64,000 nt of DNA from Paracoccus salipaludis (GTDB lineage: Bacteria; Pseudomonadota; Alphaproteobacteria; Rhodobacterales; Rhodobacteraceae), in the NCBI RefSeq assembly GCF_002287065.1, contig NZ_NSJZ01000001.1, positions 310,001-374,000 on the forward strand, given 5' to 3'. Under the pieces are notes generated by a model. That model was not told the DNA's origin. It was given only the letters and a program-made list of their open reading frames with translations, and ran no database searches. Made by a program: the position numbers and the translations under genes. Within the stretch, counting starts at the first letter, position 1; the number at the start of each line of letters is the position of its first letter. Shown here in pieces: positions 1-9,299 of this stretch.

Positions 1-166
1 TTGGCGCAACTACAGCTTCATCGCTTATGCGCTCGAGCTCATCGATAGCAGCCCTATGTTGGGCAGCAAGGGCCTGAGCGGAGGCATGTTGTTTTCGCAA
101 CTCGGCCAACTCCGCGCGCTGGTCTTCGGTAAGGCCATCGTTTCCCACCTCTGCGTCGCTCGACAT
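1..166 (-). CDS. Hypothetical protein, N-terminal part only (runs off the left edge)
   Basis: An open frame starts at ATG 166-164 and continues without a stop to base 1, giving about 55 residues. The start has GGGGA close upstream. The protein is acidic and rich in Ala, Glu, Gln and Leu with heptad-like spacing (AELAELRKQHA, then HRAAIDELERI), so a coiled coil is likely. It is divergent from the Ner-like regulator, with about 210 bp between the two starts that must hold both promoters. No family is recognised. It may belong to the transposon. Confidence is limited because only the N-terminus is visible. Confidence 0.4.
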   Translation of the reverse strand, partial: MSSDAEVGNDGLTEDQRAELAELRKQHASAQALAAQHRAAIDELERISDEAVVAP

Positions 167-376
167 TCCCCATCGCCCCCCGTGCCTTTATCCACATTAT
201 TCTGACGGCACCTGCAAAGGGCCAAGCTGATTTCGGAGAAGCTTCGTACTTTGGCCGCGGCCAGCAGGGTCAAAGTGCGACAAACGCACAGGGTGCCCGC
301 CTGACACTTGCCGACGAGCCGCTTCTGCGAATCACTGCGGCAGGAGCAACTACGCAGTCCAAGGACTTGCCCGGCC

Positions 377-619
377 ATGAAGGTCGATCTGCAGAACCAC
401 GAACGTCTCAAGTGCCGGCTCCGACTGGCGGGATCTTCGATGGCGGGGGTCGCCCGCGCGCTCGGCATATCCCAGAGCAGCGTGACCGTGGTCAGCCAAG
501 GCTACCGCCGGTCACATCGCGTGCAGAGCGAGATCGCAGGTCAGCTCGGCACGACACCGCAGGAGCTCTTCCCGGACCGTTATGATGTAGAGGAGGAACC
601 AGCCAACCAGCACGACTGA
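377..619 (+). CDS. Ner/Nlp-like helix-turn-helix transcriptional regulator
   Basis: An 80-residue protein from ATG 377. It resembles the Ner repressor of phage Mu and the host Nlp/SfsB regulators: a helix-turn-helix in the first 50 residues (SMAGVARALGISQSSV) and the typical Ner ending in which a P-x-x-L/I-F/W-P-x-R-Y motif closes the domain (PQELFPDRYD). Ner proteins bind DNA and repress early transposition promoters. Its place about 200 bp upstream of tnsA, on the same strand, suggests control of the transposition genes, which is inference. An in-frame upstream start at 308 is possible, but it would add a 23-residue tail that is not Ner-like. Confidence 0.7.
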   Translation: MKVDLQNHERLKCRLRLAGSSMAGVARALGISQSSVTVVSQGYRRSHRVQSEIAGQLGTTPQELFPDRYDVEEEPANQHD

Positions 620-824
620 CAAGGGAATGGAAAAAGAGGCCCCTGCTGTAACAGGAAGCCCCTTTTAGGCGTCGTTTCTACCCGACACCCCTTCCTCCCC
701 CGAGTCGAACAAAAAGTCAACCTGCCGGACGCGATCCCGCAGGCTAGTTCAACACATCCAAGCAAAGGGGGAGATCGCGCCCGTCTGGTCCTGTAACGGC
801 CCGGACGAGCGTGCTCCAGATAGC
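620..824. other. Intergenic region between the Ner-like gene and tnsA
   Basis: About 205 bp without a supported gene. It contains an imperfect hairpin near 711-741 (CCTGC...GCAGG) and a run of A/G-rich sequence right after the Ner stop. It probably carries the tnsA promoter and a regulator binding site. No sequence matching the GTGGC repeats of the candidate right end was found here. Confidence 0.3.
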
Positions 825-1553
825 ATGAAGCAAAACCAGATCGATCACGTGGTAATGCCACGCGCTGCCGCACCTGTCACCGAACCGGCGTTCTCGCGCC
901 CGTTGCCGAGCAGGGCGACGCGCACGCCGCCGCCCCGCTCGCGAGCCAGCAGCCGCGGCCACATTCCTTCGCGAACCGCGGCGGACGCGCGCCTTCGGCT
1001 CCGGCACTTTGAAAGCAAGCTCGAGCAGAACGTCCTCTATCTGCTGCTCTCCAGAGCGGATGTCGTGGATGTCTGGGATCAGCCGCCGCCAATCAGCTAT
1101 GCGGACAGCCACGGCAAAAGGCGCACCCACGTCTTCGACTATCTGGCCACTCTGACTGATGGCCGGCGCATTGCCATTGCGGTCAAGCCTTTCGCCGTCG
1201 CAGAACGCCGGAACTTTCGCGAGACCCTGAACCTGATCCGCGCTGCGACGCCTCTCACCTACGCCCATGAGGTCGTTCTGGTGACCGAGAGATCCTACAC
1301 ACCCGCCGCCGCACGCAATGCCCAGAAGCTGCATGAATTCCGCCGTGCCGCCGATCTGGAGGCGGACGACATCGTGGCCAGGCTGATCGCCAACTTGAAT
1401 GGCCCGACAACCATTGCTGAACTCGTGGCGCAGTCGGGTCTCGAGGGCCGAGCATTCCGAGCCGTCTTCCGGGCGATCTTCGCGGGCTTTCTGCGCGCCC
1501 TCGATCAGGGCGACATTCTTCCGTCGACTACGATTGCTCCGGAGGTGATGTAA
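825..1553 (+). CDS. tnsA: TnsA-like transposon endonuclease
   Basis: A 242-residue protein of the TnsA family, the restriction-like endonuclease that nicks the 5' ends of a Tn7-type element so that it is excised rather than copied. The nuclease core lies at residues 60-125: an ESKLEQ segment (E63/E67), then FDYLATL with D105, then IAVKP with K121, which matches the E-D-K catalytic set of TnsA. The C-terminal part (residues about 175-235) is probably the small winged-helix domain that contacts TnsC. The first 50 residues are Pro/Arg-rich and may be disordered. The stop TAA overlaps the tnsB ATG (TAATG), so the two are translationally coupled. Presence of TnsA predicts cut-and-paste transposition. 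Confidence 0.85.
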   Translation: MKQNQIDHVVMPRAAAPVTEPAFSRPLPSRATRTPPPRSRASSRGHIPSRTAADARLRLRHFESKLEQNVLYLLLSRADVVDVWDQPPPISYADSHGKRRTHVFDYLATLTDGRRIAIAVKPFAVAERRNFRETLNLIRAATPLTYAHEVVLVTERSYTPAAARNAQKLHEFRRAADLEADDIVARLIANLNGPTTIAELVAQSGLEGRAFRAVFRAIFAGFLRALDQGDILPSTTIAPEVM

Positions 1554-3697
1554 TGATGCAGCATTTTCGCCTCTCCGAGACAGACTGCCTCCAGATCGCC
1601 GGGGTGCAGCACCGGCTGGTCCGGTCTGACAGGTCAGGATCGATCTGGGCTCGCCTCGATCAGGACCACATCCGCCTGGCCTTCACCGGAACGGAGTTGC
1701 TGCAATGCCTGGGCGGACCTGACACGCGGCTCCTGCGCGGCCATTTCTCTCACAGCGCCGCTCTGCGACGGCTACGCTGCGACCTTCAATATCTCGCAAC
1801 CTGTGAACCTCAAAAGCGGCGACAGGCACTGTGGCAGGAAACCTGGGCCAAGTTCTTTCTCGACATGGCGGCAACAGGTGAGACAAGCCGCACCGAGCGC
1901 TCGGTCAAGAGGGTCATCCCAGAGCTCGAGCGACGGGTCAATGAGGCGGAGGCGAGCGGGCAGGATGTCGGGCGAGCGCCCCGCGCAGGGCAGACATATG
2001 TCAGCTTCCGCGCCCCGTGTGCACGATCGCTGCTCGACTGGGTGAGGCGATACGAGGCAGGCGGCCGCAGTCCCCTTGTCTTCTTGCGCAAACGCCGGCT
2101 GAACGCCGCCAGCCCCACGCTCATGGCAGAGGCGGAAAGCCTGCTCGCAGAGTGCGTCGTCGGCTATCTCGACCGTAATCAGCCCACTCAAGAAGACATC
2201 ATCAAGGCGGTCGCGGACCGGTTTGCAGCGGTCAACGCAGCGCGCCGGGAGGCTGGCACGACGCAGTTACGGGTGCCCTCTGCCCGGACTGTCCGGCGCC
2301 GTATCAAGGCACTTGACCCGTTCGAGGTCGAGGCGCAGCGCAAGGGGCTGGAGGCCGCGCGGCGCAAGTTCGGCTTCTATGAGGAAGGGTTGTCTGCGGA
2401 CTATCCGCTGCAGCGTATCGAGATGGACGAGTGGCTGATCGATATCGCCAGCCTGCTCGGCGACAGCGGTGCTCTGGACGGTCTGCCAGCCGAGATCCGC
2501 TCCAGGATGGAGGTGGGCCGCAGATGGATCTGCGTAGCGCTCGACTGCGCCACGCGATGCGTTCTGGGGTTCCGGATCGTTCCCACCCCCAATACGGATG
2601 ACGTCATCCTTACCCTGCACCTGATCACGCAGGACAAGACACGGCTCGCCGAGGCGGCGGGATGCCAGAGCAGCTGGGATCAGGCGGGCGGCATCGGTGT
2701 GCTGGTGACCGATCAGGGCTCTGCTTTTGCAGCAGAGTTGTTTCGGATGGCCGTCGTCGATCTCGGCGCGACTTACGAGGCGCCTCCGGCCGGCGTGCCG
2801 AAGCTCCGCGCCCGCATTGAACGCCTCTTCCGGACCTTCGGCCAGCAACTCGCGCCGATGCTGATCGGTAGAACCTTCGGCAACTCCGTCGAGCGAGGCG
2901 ACTACCCATCAGAAAAATGGGCTGCGCTGACCGACGATGAGCTGGCCCGGATCTTCACGCTGTTCATCGTGGATATCTACCACAACACGCCGCATGCGGG
3001 TCTCAAGGGGGAGACGCCGGCCAACGCCTGGAAACGGTTGTCGGCAGAGCAGGGTGTCACGCCCCCTCCGGATGCCAACACCCGCCGCGTCGTGTTCGGC
3101 CTGCCTCACACGCGCAAGCTCGATCGCCACGGACTGCGCGTCTTCGGGATCAATTACACCTGTCCCGCCCTGCAGGAGGCCTTGCTGCGCGGGCATGCGG
3201 GCGACGTGCAGCTGCGGGTCGATCCCGAAGACCTGTCCCATGTCTCGGTCTGCCTCGACCATGAGTGGGTGAGCGCACAAGCGGTGCCGCGCGCCGTGTG
3301 GGGCCTCTCACTGGAGGAATGGCAATCCATTGTCCGGGAGCTGCGCATGCGCTTCAAGGCCGAAGCCGTGGTCTCGGAGAGGATCATCCGGGAGGCGCGC
3401 GCGAAGATCCGTGCCATCGACGCCCATGCCCGTCAGCTGCGCCGGCTTCAGCCGATGCAGCTGCCCGAGGGTGCGCTGCGCCGGGCCGAGAACCACTTGT
3501 ATCTCGGCCTTCGGATCGGCCCCGAGGAGTCCGCTGCCACGGGTGATCTCGACCGGCGGGGAGATCGGCAGGCCGCCGGCCACGACAGTCTGCTGGCGGA
3601 CGCCATCGGGCCCGACCAGCCGGTCGGCGCGCCTCCTGCCAGCGTGGTCCCAGTTCAACCGTTCTCCGGAAATGAGGAGTGGGATTACAATGCTTGA
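1553..3697 (+). CDS. tnsB: TnsB-like DDE transposase
   Basis: A 714-residue retroviral-integrase-fold transposase that binds the element ends and performs 3'-end cleavage and strand transfer. The catalytic triad is visible as D292 (RIEMDEW), D387 (VLVTDQGSAF) and E423 (RARIERLF), followed by the Mu-transposase-type C-terminal beta barrel (about residues 500-600). Helix-turn-helix DNA-binding regions precede the core (about 190-260). A strong GGAGGTG lies just before the ATG. The gene starts inside the tnsA stop and ends 8 nt inside tnsC. Length is normal for TnsB (about 700). Confidence 0.93.
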   Translation: MMQHFRLSETDCLQIAGVQHRLVRSDRSGSIWARLDQDHIRLAFTGTELLQCLGGPDTRLLRGHFSHSAALRRLRCDLQYLATCEPQKRRQALWQETWAKFFLDMAATGETSRTERSVKRVIPELERRVNEAEASGQDVGRAPRAGQTYVSFRAPCARSLLDWVRRYEAGGRSPLVFLRKRRLNAASPTLMAEAESLLAECVVGYLDRNQPTQEDIIKAVADRFAAVNAARREAGTTQLRVPSARTVRRRIKALDPFEVEAQRKGLEAARRKFGFYEEGLSADYPLQRIEMDEWLIDIASLLGDSGALDGLPAEIRSRMEVGRRWICVALDCATRCVLGFRIVPTPNTDDVILTLHLITQDKTRLAEAAGCQSSWDQAGGIGVLVTDQGSAFAAELFRMAVVDLGATYEAPPAGVPKLRARIERLFRTFGQQLAPMLIGRTFGNSVERGDYPSEKWAALTDDELARIFTLFIVDIYHNTPHAGLKGETPANAWKRLSAEQGVTPPPDANTRRVVFGLPHTRKLDRHGLRVFGINYTCPALQEALLRGHAGDVQLRVDPEDLSHVSVCLDHEWVSAQAVPRAVWGLSLEEWQSIVRELRMRFKAEAVVSERIIREARAKIRAIDAHARQLRRLQPMQLPEGALRRAENHLYLGLRIGPEESAATGDLDRRGDRQAAGHDSLLADAIGPDQPVGAPPASVVPVQPFSGNEEWDYNA

Positions 3698-4646
3698 CCA
3701 GATCACCAGCACCATTGAAGCGCGCGTCGCACCGCTGCGGAAGATCTTTCTCAAGAACAGCGCTTACCGGCACTTCGAGCAGGTGTTCACCGAACTTCTC
3801 GAGCGGCGGAGCAGCGAGATTGCAGACGGTGTCACGCGCGAGGCACGCTGCGTTGCGCTGATCGGCGGTTCCGGCAGCGGCAAGACCTCCGCCGTGAGAC
3901 ATCTGCTGGCCCACCACCCTCGACTGGTGCTCGGTGGGCCCGAGACAGAGCGGCTCGACGTCGTGAGCCTTGCGGTGCCGACACCCGCCACGCTGAAGTT
4001 CGTGGGGCAGACCACCCTCAGTGCGCTCGGGTTTCCCCTCCGGCGGGAACGCACGGCGCAGACGATCTGGGAGATGGTCAAGGGTCACCTGCAGGCGCGC
4101 CGGACCTTGTTCCTGCACTACGACGAGGCGCAGGATCTGGCATTGCACCAATCGCCACGCGAGCTGAAGTCCGTCGTCAACACCCTGAAGTCACTGCTTC
4201 AGCACCAGGCTTGGCCTGTCGGCCTCATCCTGACAGGCACGCCGGAGTTGAAGGGCATCATCAACCATGACGTCCAGCTGGCGCGGCGTGTGTTTCCGAT
4301 CGAGTTTCCGCGCCTGAACGCCGCACTGGACAGTGAGCGGGTGCTGAGCCTGCTGTCGCACTACGCCGCCGCATCCGGACTGGAGCTCAGGTCGGACGTC
4401 ATCCAGCGGGATCTTGTTGCACGCCTGATCCATGCGGCGCGTCGCGAGTTCGGATTGCTGATCGAGATGACCATCGCAACCATCGAGGGCACCATCCGTG
4501 ACAGGCGGACGGACGTGGAAATTGCCGACTTCGCCCGGATGTTCCGCAAACGGTCCGGCTGCATCGACGGGCTGAACCCGTTTATTGCCGATGACTTCGA
4601 ACGCATCGATGTCAGCCGGCTTCTTTATGGTGGGGAGAACGACTGA
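3690..4646 (+). CDS. tnsC: TnsC/TniB-like AAA+ transposition regulator
   Basis: A 318-residue AAA+ ATPase that links target choice by the TniQ protein to the TnsAB transposase. Walker A is GGSGSGKTS at residues 59-67 and Walker B is LFLHYDEAQDL. The start is ATG 3690, inside the end of tnsB. A longer frame upstream lacks any homology and is only the antiparallel reading of tnsB. It is shorter than Tn7 TnsC (555 residues) and closer in size to TniB or the compact TnsC of CRISPR-associated and Tn5053-like elements. It ends TGATG with tniQ. Confidence 0.92.
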   Translation: MLDQITSTIEARVAPLRKIFLKNSAYRHFEQVFTELLERRSSEIADGVTREARCVALIGGSGSGKTSAVRHLLAHHPRLVLGGPETERLDVVSLAVPTPATLKFVGQTTLSALGFPLRRERTAQTIWEMVKGHLQARRTLFLHYDEAQDLALHQSPRELKSVVNTLKSLLQHQAWPVGLILTGTPELKGIINHDVQLARRVFPIEFPRLNAALDSERVLSLLSHYAAASGLELRSDVIQRDLVARLIHAARREFGLLIEMTIATIEGTIRDRRTDVEIADFARMFRKRSGCIDGLNPFIADDFERIDVSRLLYGGEND

Positions 4647-6691
4647 TGTCTCTGGCACTGACGCTGCCGGAGTCGCCGCGAGAGATGCCGACGTCCTTCC
4701 TGTCGCGGCTCGCTGCGCGCAATCTCTACACCTCAGCCTGGGATTTCGCTGCCGATCTGGGGCTGGATGTGAATGCTGTCGCTTGCGGCGACACAGACGC
4801 GCTGCACCAGCTATGCACTCTGGCAGGGCTGCCCTGCGGCACCTTCTCAGCCACGGTTGTCATCAAGACGAACTCGATGCGGTACCTCATCGCGGGCGAG
4901 GCGCTGCAGACCGCAACCTTCAACAGGGGGGCGGGGCATGTCTGCCCCCTTTGCGTGGCGGAGGACGTCGCGCGGGGCGGCGCTCTCTGGGCGGCCATCC
5001 ACCAGTGGCACTGGCAGTTGCGCCATATCCGCACCTGCACCACGCATCACTGCCCGCTGGTGATCCTGCCGGTGCCCGCGGGGAGCGGTGGACGCTACGA
5101 CTATATCGCGGCACTCCGGGACAATCCTGAAGCTTGGGCGAAATCGCGAAACACGGAGCCTCCGGTCGCTCCGACGTTGCTGGAAAGCTACCTGTCTCGA
5201 CGCTGCTATGGTGAACACGCCCCCTGCTGGACCGATCAGCTCGGAATACCCGCGCTCTGCCGCGCCTCCGAACTCTTGGGGTTGCTGATCAATCATGGAG
5301 CCAAGGCGCGCTCCCGGGATCTGTCGGCCGAGGATCAGCGCCTGGTCGCCGGTACCGGGTTTGCCGTCCTTGCAGGGGGTCCGGACTGTCTGCGCGCAGC
5401 CCTGGATGACCTCCGGCGCAGTGATCCCGCCATGACCGGCAACCAGCCCCATCCGCAGTTCGGCGAGTTCCAGCGACTGCTCGGGTCGAACTGGAACAAC
5501 AGCAGCGCGTTCGATCCGATCCGGGAGGTCGTCCGCCGCTACCTTGTCGATCACTTTCCCTTTGCGGATGGCGCGGATGTGCTGGGTGAGCCCCTGCCGA
5601 AGCGCCGCCTTCACAGCCTGCATTCGGCCCGCAAGGTCATAAGGCGGCGCATGCCGTTCTTCGAGGACGCCCTGATCGACAGGGGCCTTGCCCGACGCCG
5701 GGCGGACAAGAGCTTCGAGTTGCTGTCCGCTCTCACCGTCGAGCTTGTGGACGAACTGCGCGCCGAACGGGAAAACCTTCTGCTCGAGAAGGAAGCGGCG
5801 AGGCGCTTCGGCCTGACCGTCGAGTCCTTCCGCACCCTCGTGAATGCCGGGATCGTCCCGCATCGGACGCATGTGCGGCCCCACAAGCACCGGCAGTTCT
5901 GGGCGCATGAGGTCGACGCGGTGTTGTCCCGACTCACGACTTCGATGGTCCCGATGGACGAGATCAGGGATGAAGACCTCGAGAGGGTGACGCGCGCCAC
6001 GGTTCGGGCCAACTGCTCGCTGGCCGAGATTGCCGTCGCGCTGATGTCCGGCAGGATCAGGCCAGCCGGCGTGCTTCGCGGCAGCCGCCGGTTCGACCAT
6101 ATTCTCATCAGTGTCTCGGCGCTCAGGGCGGCCTTGCCAAGAGAGGCTGCTTCCGGGCTGCCACGCATCGCAACCTTCAGGAAGTTGCGGATCACCAATG
6201 CCACACTGAACTGGCTGCTGGCGGAAGGTCTGCTTCGGTCCGAACGCGTGCGCTCGCCGGACAGCCGCGTGGTCATCGAGATGATCGACAGGGACGCGCT
6301 GAATGCGTTCCAGCGGGAGTACGTCTCGCTTGGAGAGCTCGCCTACGGCAGCCCCACCAGCCCGGCAGCGCTTTACGCGCGCCTCAGCAGGGCGGGTAGT
6401 GCGGCGTTCCTGGATCAAAAACCGCTGAGCCGGATCTATCGACGAGCCGATCTGCCAATCGACGTCGACACGGTTATTCAAGGACCGGCGTCGGCGCTCC
6501 GTTCGCCGACGAGGAGCGTTGGTCTGAGCCAGGCGTCCCGCAACCCGCCGCACGGCGAGCCTCCCGCCGCTGGAGAGGAAGGTGACGTGAGGAACAACGC
6601 GGACACACGTTGCGGGACCCTGCAACAGTTCGTAATCTCGCCTGCCAGCACGAAGGGTCAGAAATGTTCGAGAACGCTTTCAACAATATAG
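4646..6691 (+). CDS. tniQ: TniQ/TnsD-family target-site selection protein
   Basis: A 681-residue protein with an N-terminal TniQ domain that includes zinc-binding cysteines and histidines (CPLC near residue 93, then a C-T-T-H-H-C group near 129). TniQ/TnsD proteins recognise the attachment site, or a guide complex, and recruit TnsC. The middle and C-terminal parts carry several helix-turn-helix-like stretches, as expected of a protein that reads a DNA target by itself. There are no cas genes in view, so a sequence-specific TnsD-like role is favoured. The last 60 residues (from about 6500) are low-complexity and the frame runs 28 nt into hsdM, which hints at a recombination junction there. Confidence 0.85.
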   Translation: MSLALTLPESPREMPTSFLSRLAARNLYTSAWDFAADLGLDVNAVACGDTDALHQLCTLAGLPCGTFSATVVIKTNSMRYLIAGEALQTATFNRGAGHVCPLCVAEDVARGGALWAAIHQWHWQLRHIRTCTTHHCPLVILPVPAGSGGRYDYIAALRDNPEAWAKSRNTEPPVAPTLLESYLSRRCYGEHAPCWTDQLGIPALCRASELLGLLINHGAKARSRDLSAEDQRLVAGTGFAVLAGGPDCLRAALDDLRRSDPAMTGNQPHPQFGEFQRLLGSNWNNSSAFDPIREVVRRYLVDHFPFADGADVLGEPLPKRRLHSLHSARKVIRRRMPFFEDALIDRGLARRRADKSFELLSALTVELVDELRAERENLLLEKEAARRFGLTVESFRTLVNAGIVPHRTHVRPHKHRQFWAHEVDAVLSRLTTSMVPMDEIRDEDLERVTRATVRANCSLAEIAVALMSGRIRPAGVLRGSRRFDHILISVSALRAALPREAASGLPRIATFRKLRITNATLNWLLAEGLLRSERVRSPDSRVVIEMIDRDALNAFQREYVSLGELAYGSPTSPAALYARLSRAGSAAFLDQKPLSRIYRRADLPIDVDTVIQGPASALRSPTRSVGLSQASRNPPHGEPPAAGEEGDVRNNADTRCGTLQQFVISPASTKGQKCSRTLSTI

Positions 6692-8112
6692 ACCGCGTTC
6701 TGCGGAACGACGAGGGACTGGCATCCGAACTGGACTACGCGGAGCAGACATCCTGGCTCCTGTTCCTCAAGTATCTCGACGACCTCGAGACCGAACGCGA
6801 GGACACCGCCGCCCTCGAGGGGCAGACCTATACCCCGCTGCTCGACGAACCGTACCGGTGGCAGAGCTGGGCCGCGCCGAAGAAGGACGGCAAGCTCGAC
6901 CACAACGCAGCCCTGACGGGCGCCGACCTGATCGACTTCGTCAACCGCGATCTCTTCCCGTATCTGCGCAGGTTCAGCCAGACGGCGGCAGGCCCGGATT
7001 CGCTCGAGTACAAGATCGGCCAGATCTTCTCGGAGATCGTGAACAAGTTCCGCTCCGGCTATTCGCTGCGCGATGCCCTCGAGATTGTCGATCAGCTCGA
7101 CTTCGGCAGCTCGGCCGCCAAGCATGAACTGTCGGACCTCTACGAGACCCGCATCAAGCGCATGGGCAATGCCGGCCGGAACGGCGGCGAGTACTACACG
7201 CCGCGTCCGCTGATCCGGGCGATGATCAAGGTCACTGATCCGAAGATCGGCGAGACGATCTATGACGGCGCCTGCGGCTCGGCGGGCTTTCTGTGCGAGG
7301 CTTGGGAATACCTGCGCCGCGACGACCTGTCCTCGGCCGAATGGGACACGCTGCAGCGGCGGACCTTCTACGGGCAGGAGAAGAAGTCGCTCGCCTACGT
7401 CCTCGGCGTCATGAACATGATCCTGCACGGGATCGAAACGCCCAACATCCGCCACACCAACACGCTCGCCGAGAACGTGATGGACATTCAGGAGCGGGAC
7501 CGCCACGCCATCGTCCTCGCCAATCCGCCCTTCGGCGGGGGCGAGCGCAAGGAGGTGCAGCAGAACTTTCCGATCAAGTCGGGCGAGACGGCCTATCTGT
7601 TCCTGCAGCACTTCATCCGCAAGCTGCGCGCCGGCGGCCGCGGCGCGGTCGTCATCAAGAACACCTTCCTCAGCAACACCGACGGCGCCAGCGTGGCGCT
7701 GCGCAAGGAACTGCTGGAGAGCTGCAACCTGCACACGGTGCTCGACTGCCCCGGTGGCACCTTCCAGGGCGCGGGCGTCAAGACGGTGGTCCTGTTCTTC
7801 GAAAAAGGGGCGAAGACGCGCTCGGTCTGGTACTATCAGCTCGACCCGGGCCGCTCCCTCGGCAAGACCAACCCGCTGAACGACGCCGATCTCGCGGAGT
7901 TCGTGGCGCTGCAGCCCGAACGGGCGGACAGTCCAAAAAGCTGGACGGTGGATGTCGCCGATCTCGACCGGACGACGTGGGACCTGTCGGTGAAGAACCC
8001 CAACGCGCCCGAGGAAGCGCCGCTGCGCAGCCCCGAGGAGATCATCGACGCCATGCTGGCGCGCGACGCCGAGACGGCGCAGATCCTCGAAGACATCCGG
8101 GGCATGTTGTGA
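6664..8112 (+). CDS. hsdM: Type I restriction-modification DNA methyltransferase (HsdM)
   Basis: A 482-residue N6-adenine methyltransferase subunit. The N-terminal helical HsdM domain (residues about 1-140) is followed by the SAM-binding motif DGACGSAGFL at 201-210 and the catalytic NPPF at 287-290. Together with HsdS it methylates the recognition sequence, and it is also required for restriction by HsdR. ATG 6664 gives the standard HsdM N-terminus; it follows a weak GAAGGG. The gene starts inside the tail of tniQ and its TGA overlaps the GTG of hsdS. Confidence 0.95.
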   Translation: MFENAFNNIDRVLRNDEGLASELDYAEQTSWLLFLKYLDDLETEREDTAALEGQTYTPLLDEPYRWQSWAAPKKDGKLDHNAALTGADLIDFVNRDLFPYLRRFSQTAAGPDSLEYKIGQIFSEIVNKFRSGYSLRDALEIVDQLDFGSSAAKHELSDLYETRIKRMGNAGRNGGEYYTPRPLIRAMIKVTDPKIGETIYDGACGSAGFLCEAWEYLRRDDLSSAEWDTLQRRTFYGQEKKSLAYVLGVMNMILHGIETPNIRHTNTLAENVMDIQERDRHAIVLANPPFGGGERKEVQQNFPIKSGETAYLFLQHFIRKLRAGGRGAVVIKNTFLSNTDGASVALRKELLESCNLHTVLDCPGGTFQGAGVKTVVLFFEKGAKTRSVWYYQLDPGRSLGKTNPLNDADLAEFVALQPERADSPKSWTVDVADLDRTTWDLSVKNPNAPEEAPLRSPEEIIDAMLARDAETAQILEDIRGML

Positions 8113-9299
8113 AGGACGTTGCCAGCCACGCCGAAGTCCTCGCAGAGACCTCCACATGGCCCTCCTCACTACTGGGCGAGATCGTTGACGTTCTTGATAG
8201 CAAGCGAAAGCCGATCACGAAGCGCGATAGAGTCGCCGGCCCGTACCCGTACTACGGAGCCACTGGCGTCCTCGATATGGTTGAGGGCTACCTTTTCGAC
8301 GAACCACTCGTGTTGATCGGTGAGGACGGTGCCAAGTGGGGCGCAGGCGACCAATCGGCCTTCGCGATCTCAGGAAAGACGTGGGTGAACAATCACGCGC
8401 ATGTTCTTCGTCCACGTCGCGACCGGATCCTCGATGACTGGCTGATCTACTACCTCAATGCGGCCGATTTGTCGGAGTTTATTTCTGGCATGACAGTGCC
8501 GAAGCTGAATCAAGGAAGGCTGCGAGAAATCCCCATTCCGCTGCCACCGCTGGAGGAGCAGAAGCGGATCGTTGCGGTGCTCGATCAGGCCTTCGCCGCC
8601 CTCGACCGCGCTCGCGACCATGCCGAGGCCAACCTAGCGGATGCTCGGCAGATGCAGAGCGCTTTTGTTACTCGTGCCATCGAAAACGCGGCTGAAGGTC
8701 ATTCATCGAGACTTAAACTCGGCGAGTTCTGCAACATCGCGCGTGGAGGGTCACCTCGCCCAATAAAAAAGTACCTTACGGCCTCGTCAAATGGGATAAA
8801 CTGGATCAAGATTTCGGACGCATCCGCCAGCGGACAGTTTATAGAAGTAACCCGAGAAAAGATCATTCCAGAAGGGGTCTCACGATCTCGTTTTGTGAGA
8901 TCAGGCGCGTTTCTATTGACAAATTCAATGAGCTTCGGGCGACCATATGTCCTACGTACCGACGGGTGCATTCATGACGGATGGCTCGTTCTTGAACCTG
9001 ATTACTCTCGGGTGGAGCAGGATTTTTTGTATTACCTGCTTGGCTCGTCGCAGGTTTATGGGAACTTTGACCGTTTGGCGGCGGGTTCGACTGTCCGAAA
9101 CCTTAACATCGGCTTGGTTTCGAATGTCGTCGTCACACTGCCCAGTGTACAAAGACAAAAGGAAGCAGTCAGTAAGATCGCGAAACATTCAAAGAAGATA
9201 CAGGCGCTCGAACGGCTTTACGATCGCCACCTCGCAGACATTGCCGACCTCCGCCAGTCGCTCCTGCAACGAGCCTTCTCCGGCCAACTGACCACATGA
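8109..9299 (+). CDS. hsdS: Type I restriction-modification specificity subunit (HsdS)
   Basis: A 396-residue specificity subunit that determines the DNA sequence recognised by the enzyme. Two target-recognition domains are seen (about residues 18-150 and 200-340), each followed by a conserved helical spacer (LPPLEEQKRIVAVLDQAF after the first, LPSVQRQKEAVSKI after the second). The start is GTG 8109 overlapping the hsdM stop (GTGA). The second recognition domain (about 8700-9190) is clearly AT-richer and uses codons such as ATA and AAA that are rare in the neighbours, consistent with exchange of recognition domains by recombination. Confidence 0.93.
   Translation: MKDVASHAEVLAETSTWPSSLLGEIVDVLDSKRKPITKRDRVAGPYPYYGATGVLDMVEGYLFDEPLVLIGEDGAKWGAGDQSAFAISGKTWVNNHAHVLRPRRDRILDDWLIYYLNAADLSEFISGMTVPKLNQGRLREIPIPLPPLEEQKRIVAVLDQAFAALDRARDHAEANLADARQMQSAFVTRAIENAAEGHSSRLKLGEFCNIARGGSPRPIKKYLTASSNGINWIKISDASASGQFIEVTREKIIPEGVSRSRFVRSGAFLLTNSMSFGRPYVLRTDGCIHDGWLVLEPDYSRVEQDFLYYLLGSSQVYGNFDRLAAGSTVRNLNIGLVSNVVVTLPSVQRQKEAVSKIAKHSKKIQALERLYDRHLADIADLRQSLLQRAFSGQLTT

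Noticed and set aside
4847..6625. 592-residue - strand frame opposite tniQ
   Set aside because: No homology and entirely antisense to a clear TniQ protein.
1..6691. CRISPR-associated (CAST) version of a Tn7-like element
   Set aside because: No cas genes or CRISPR repeats are seen in the window, and TniQ is long and has its own DNA-reading-type regions.
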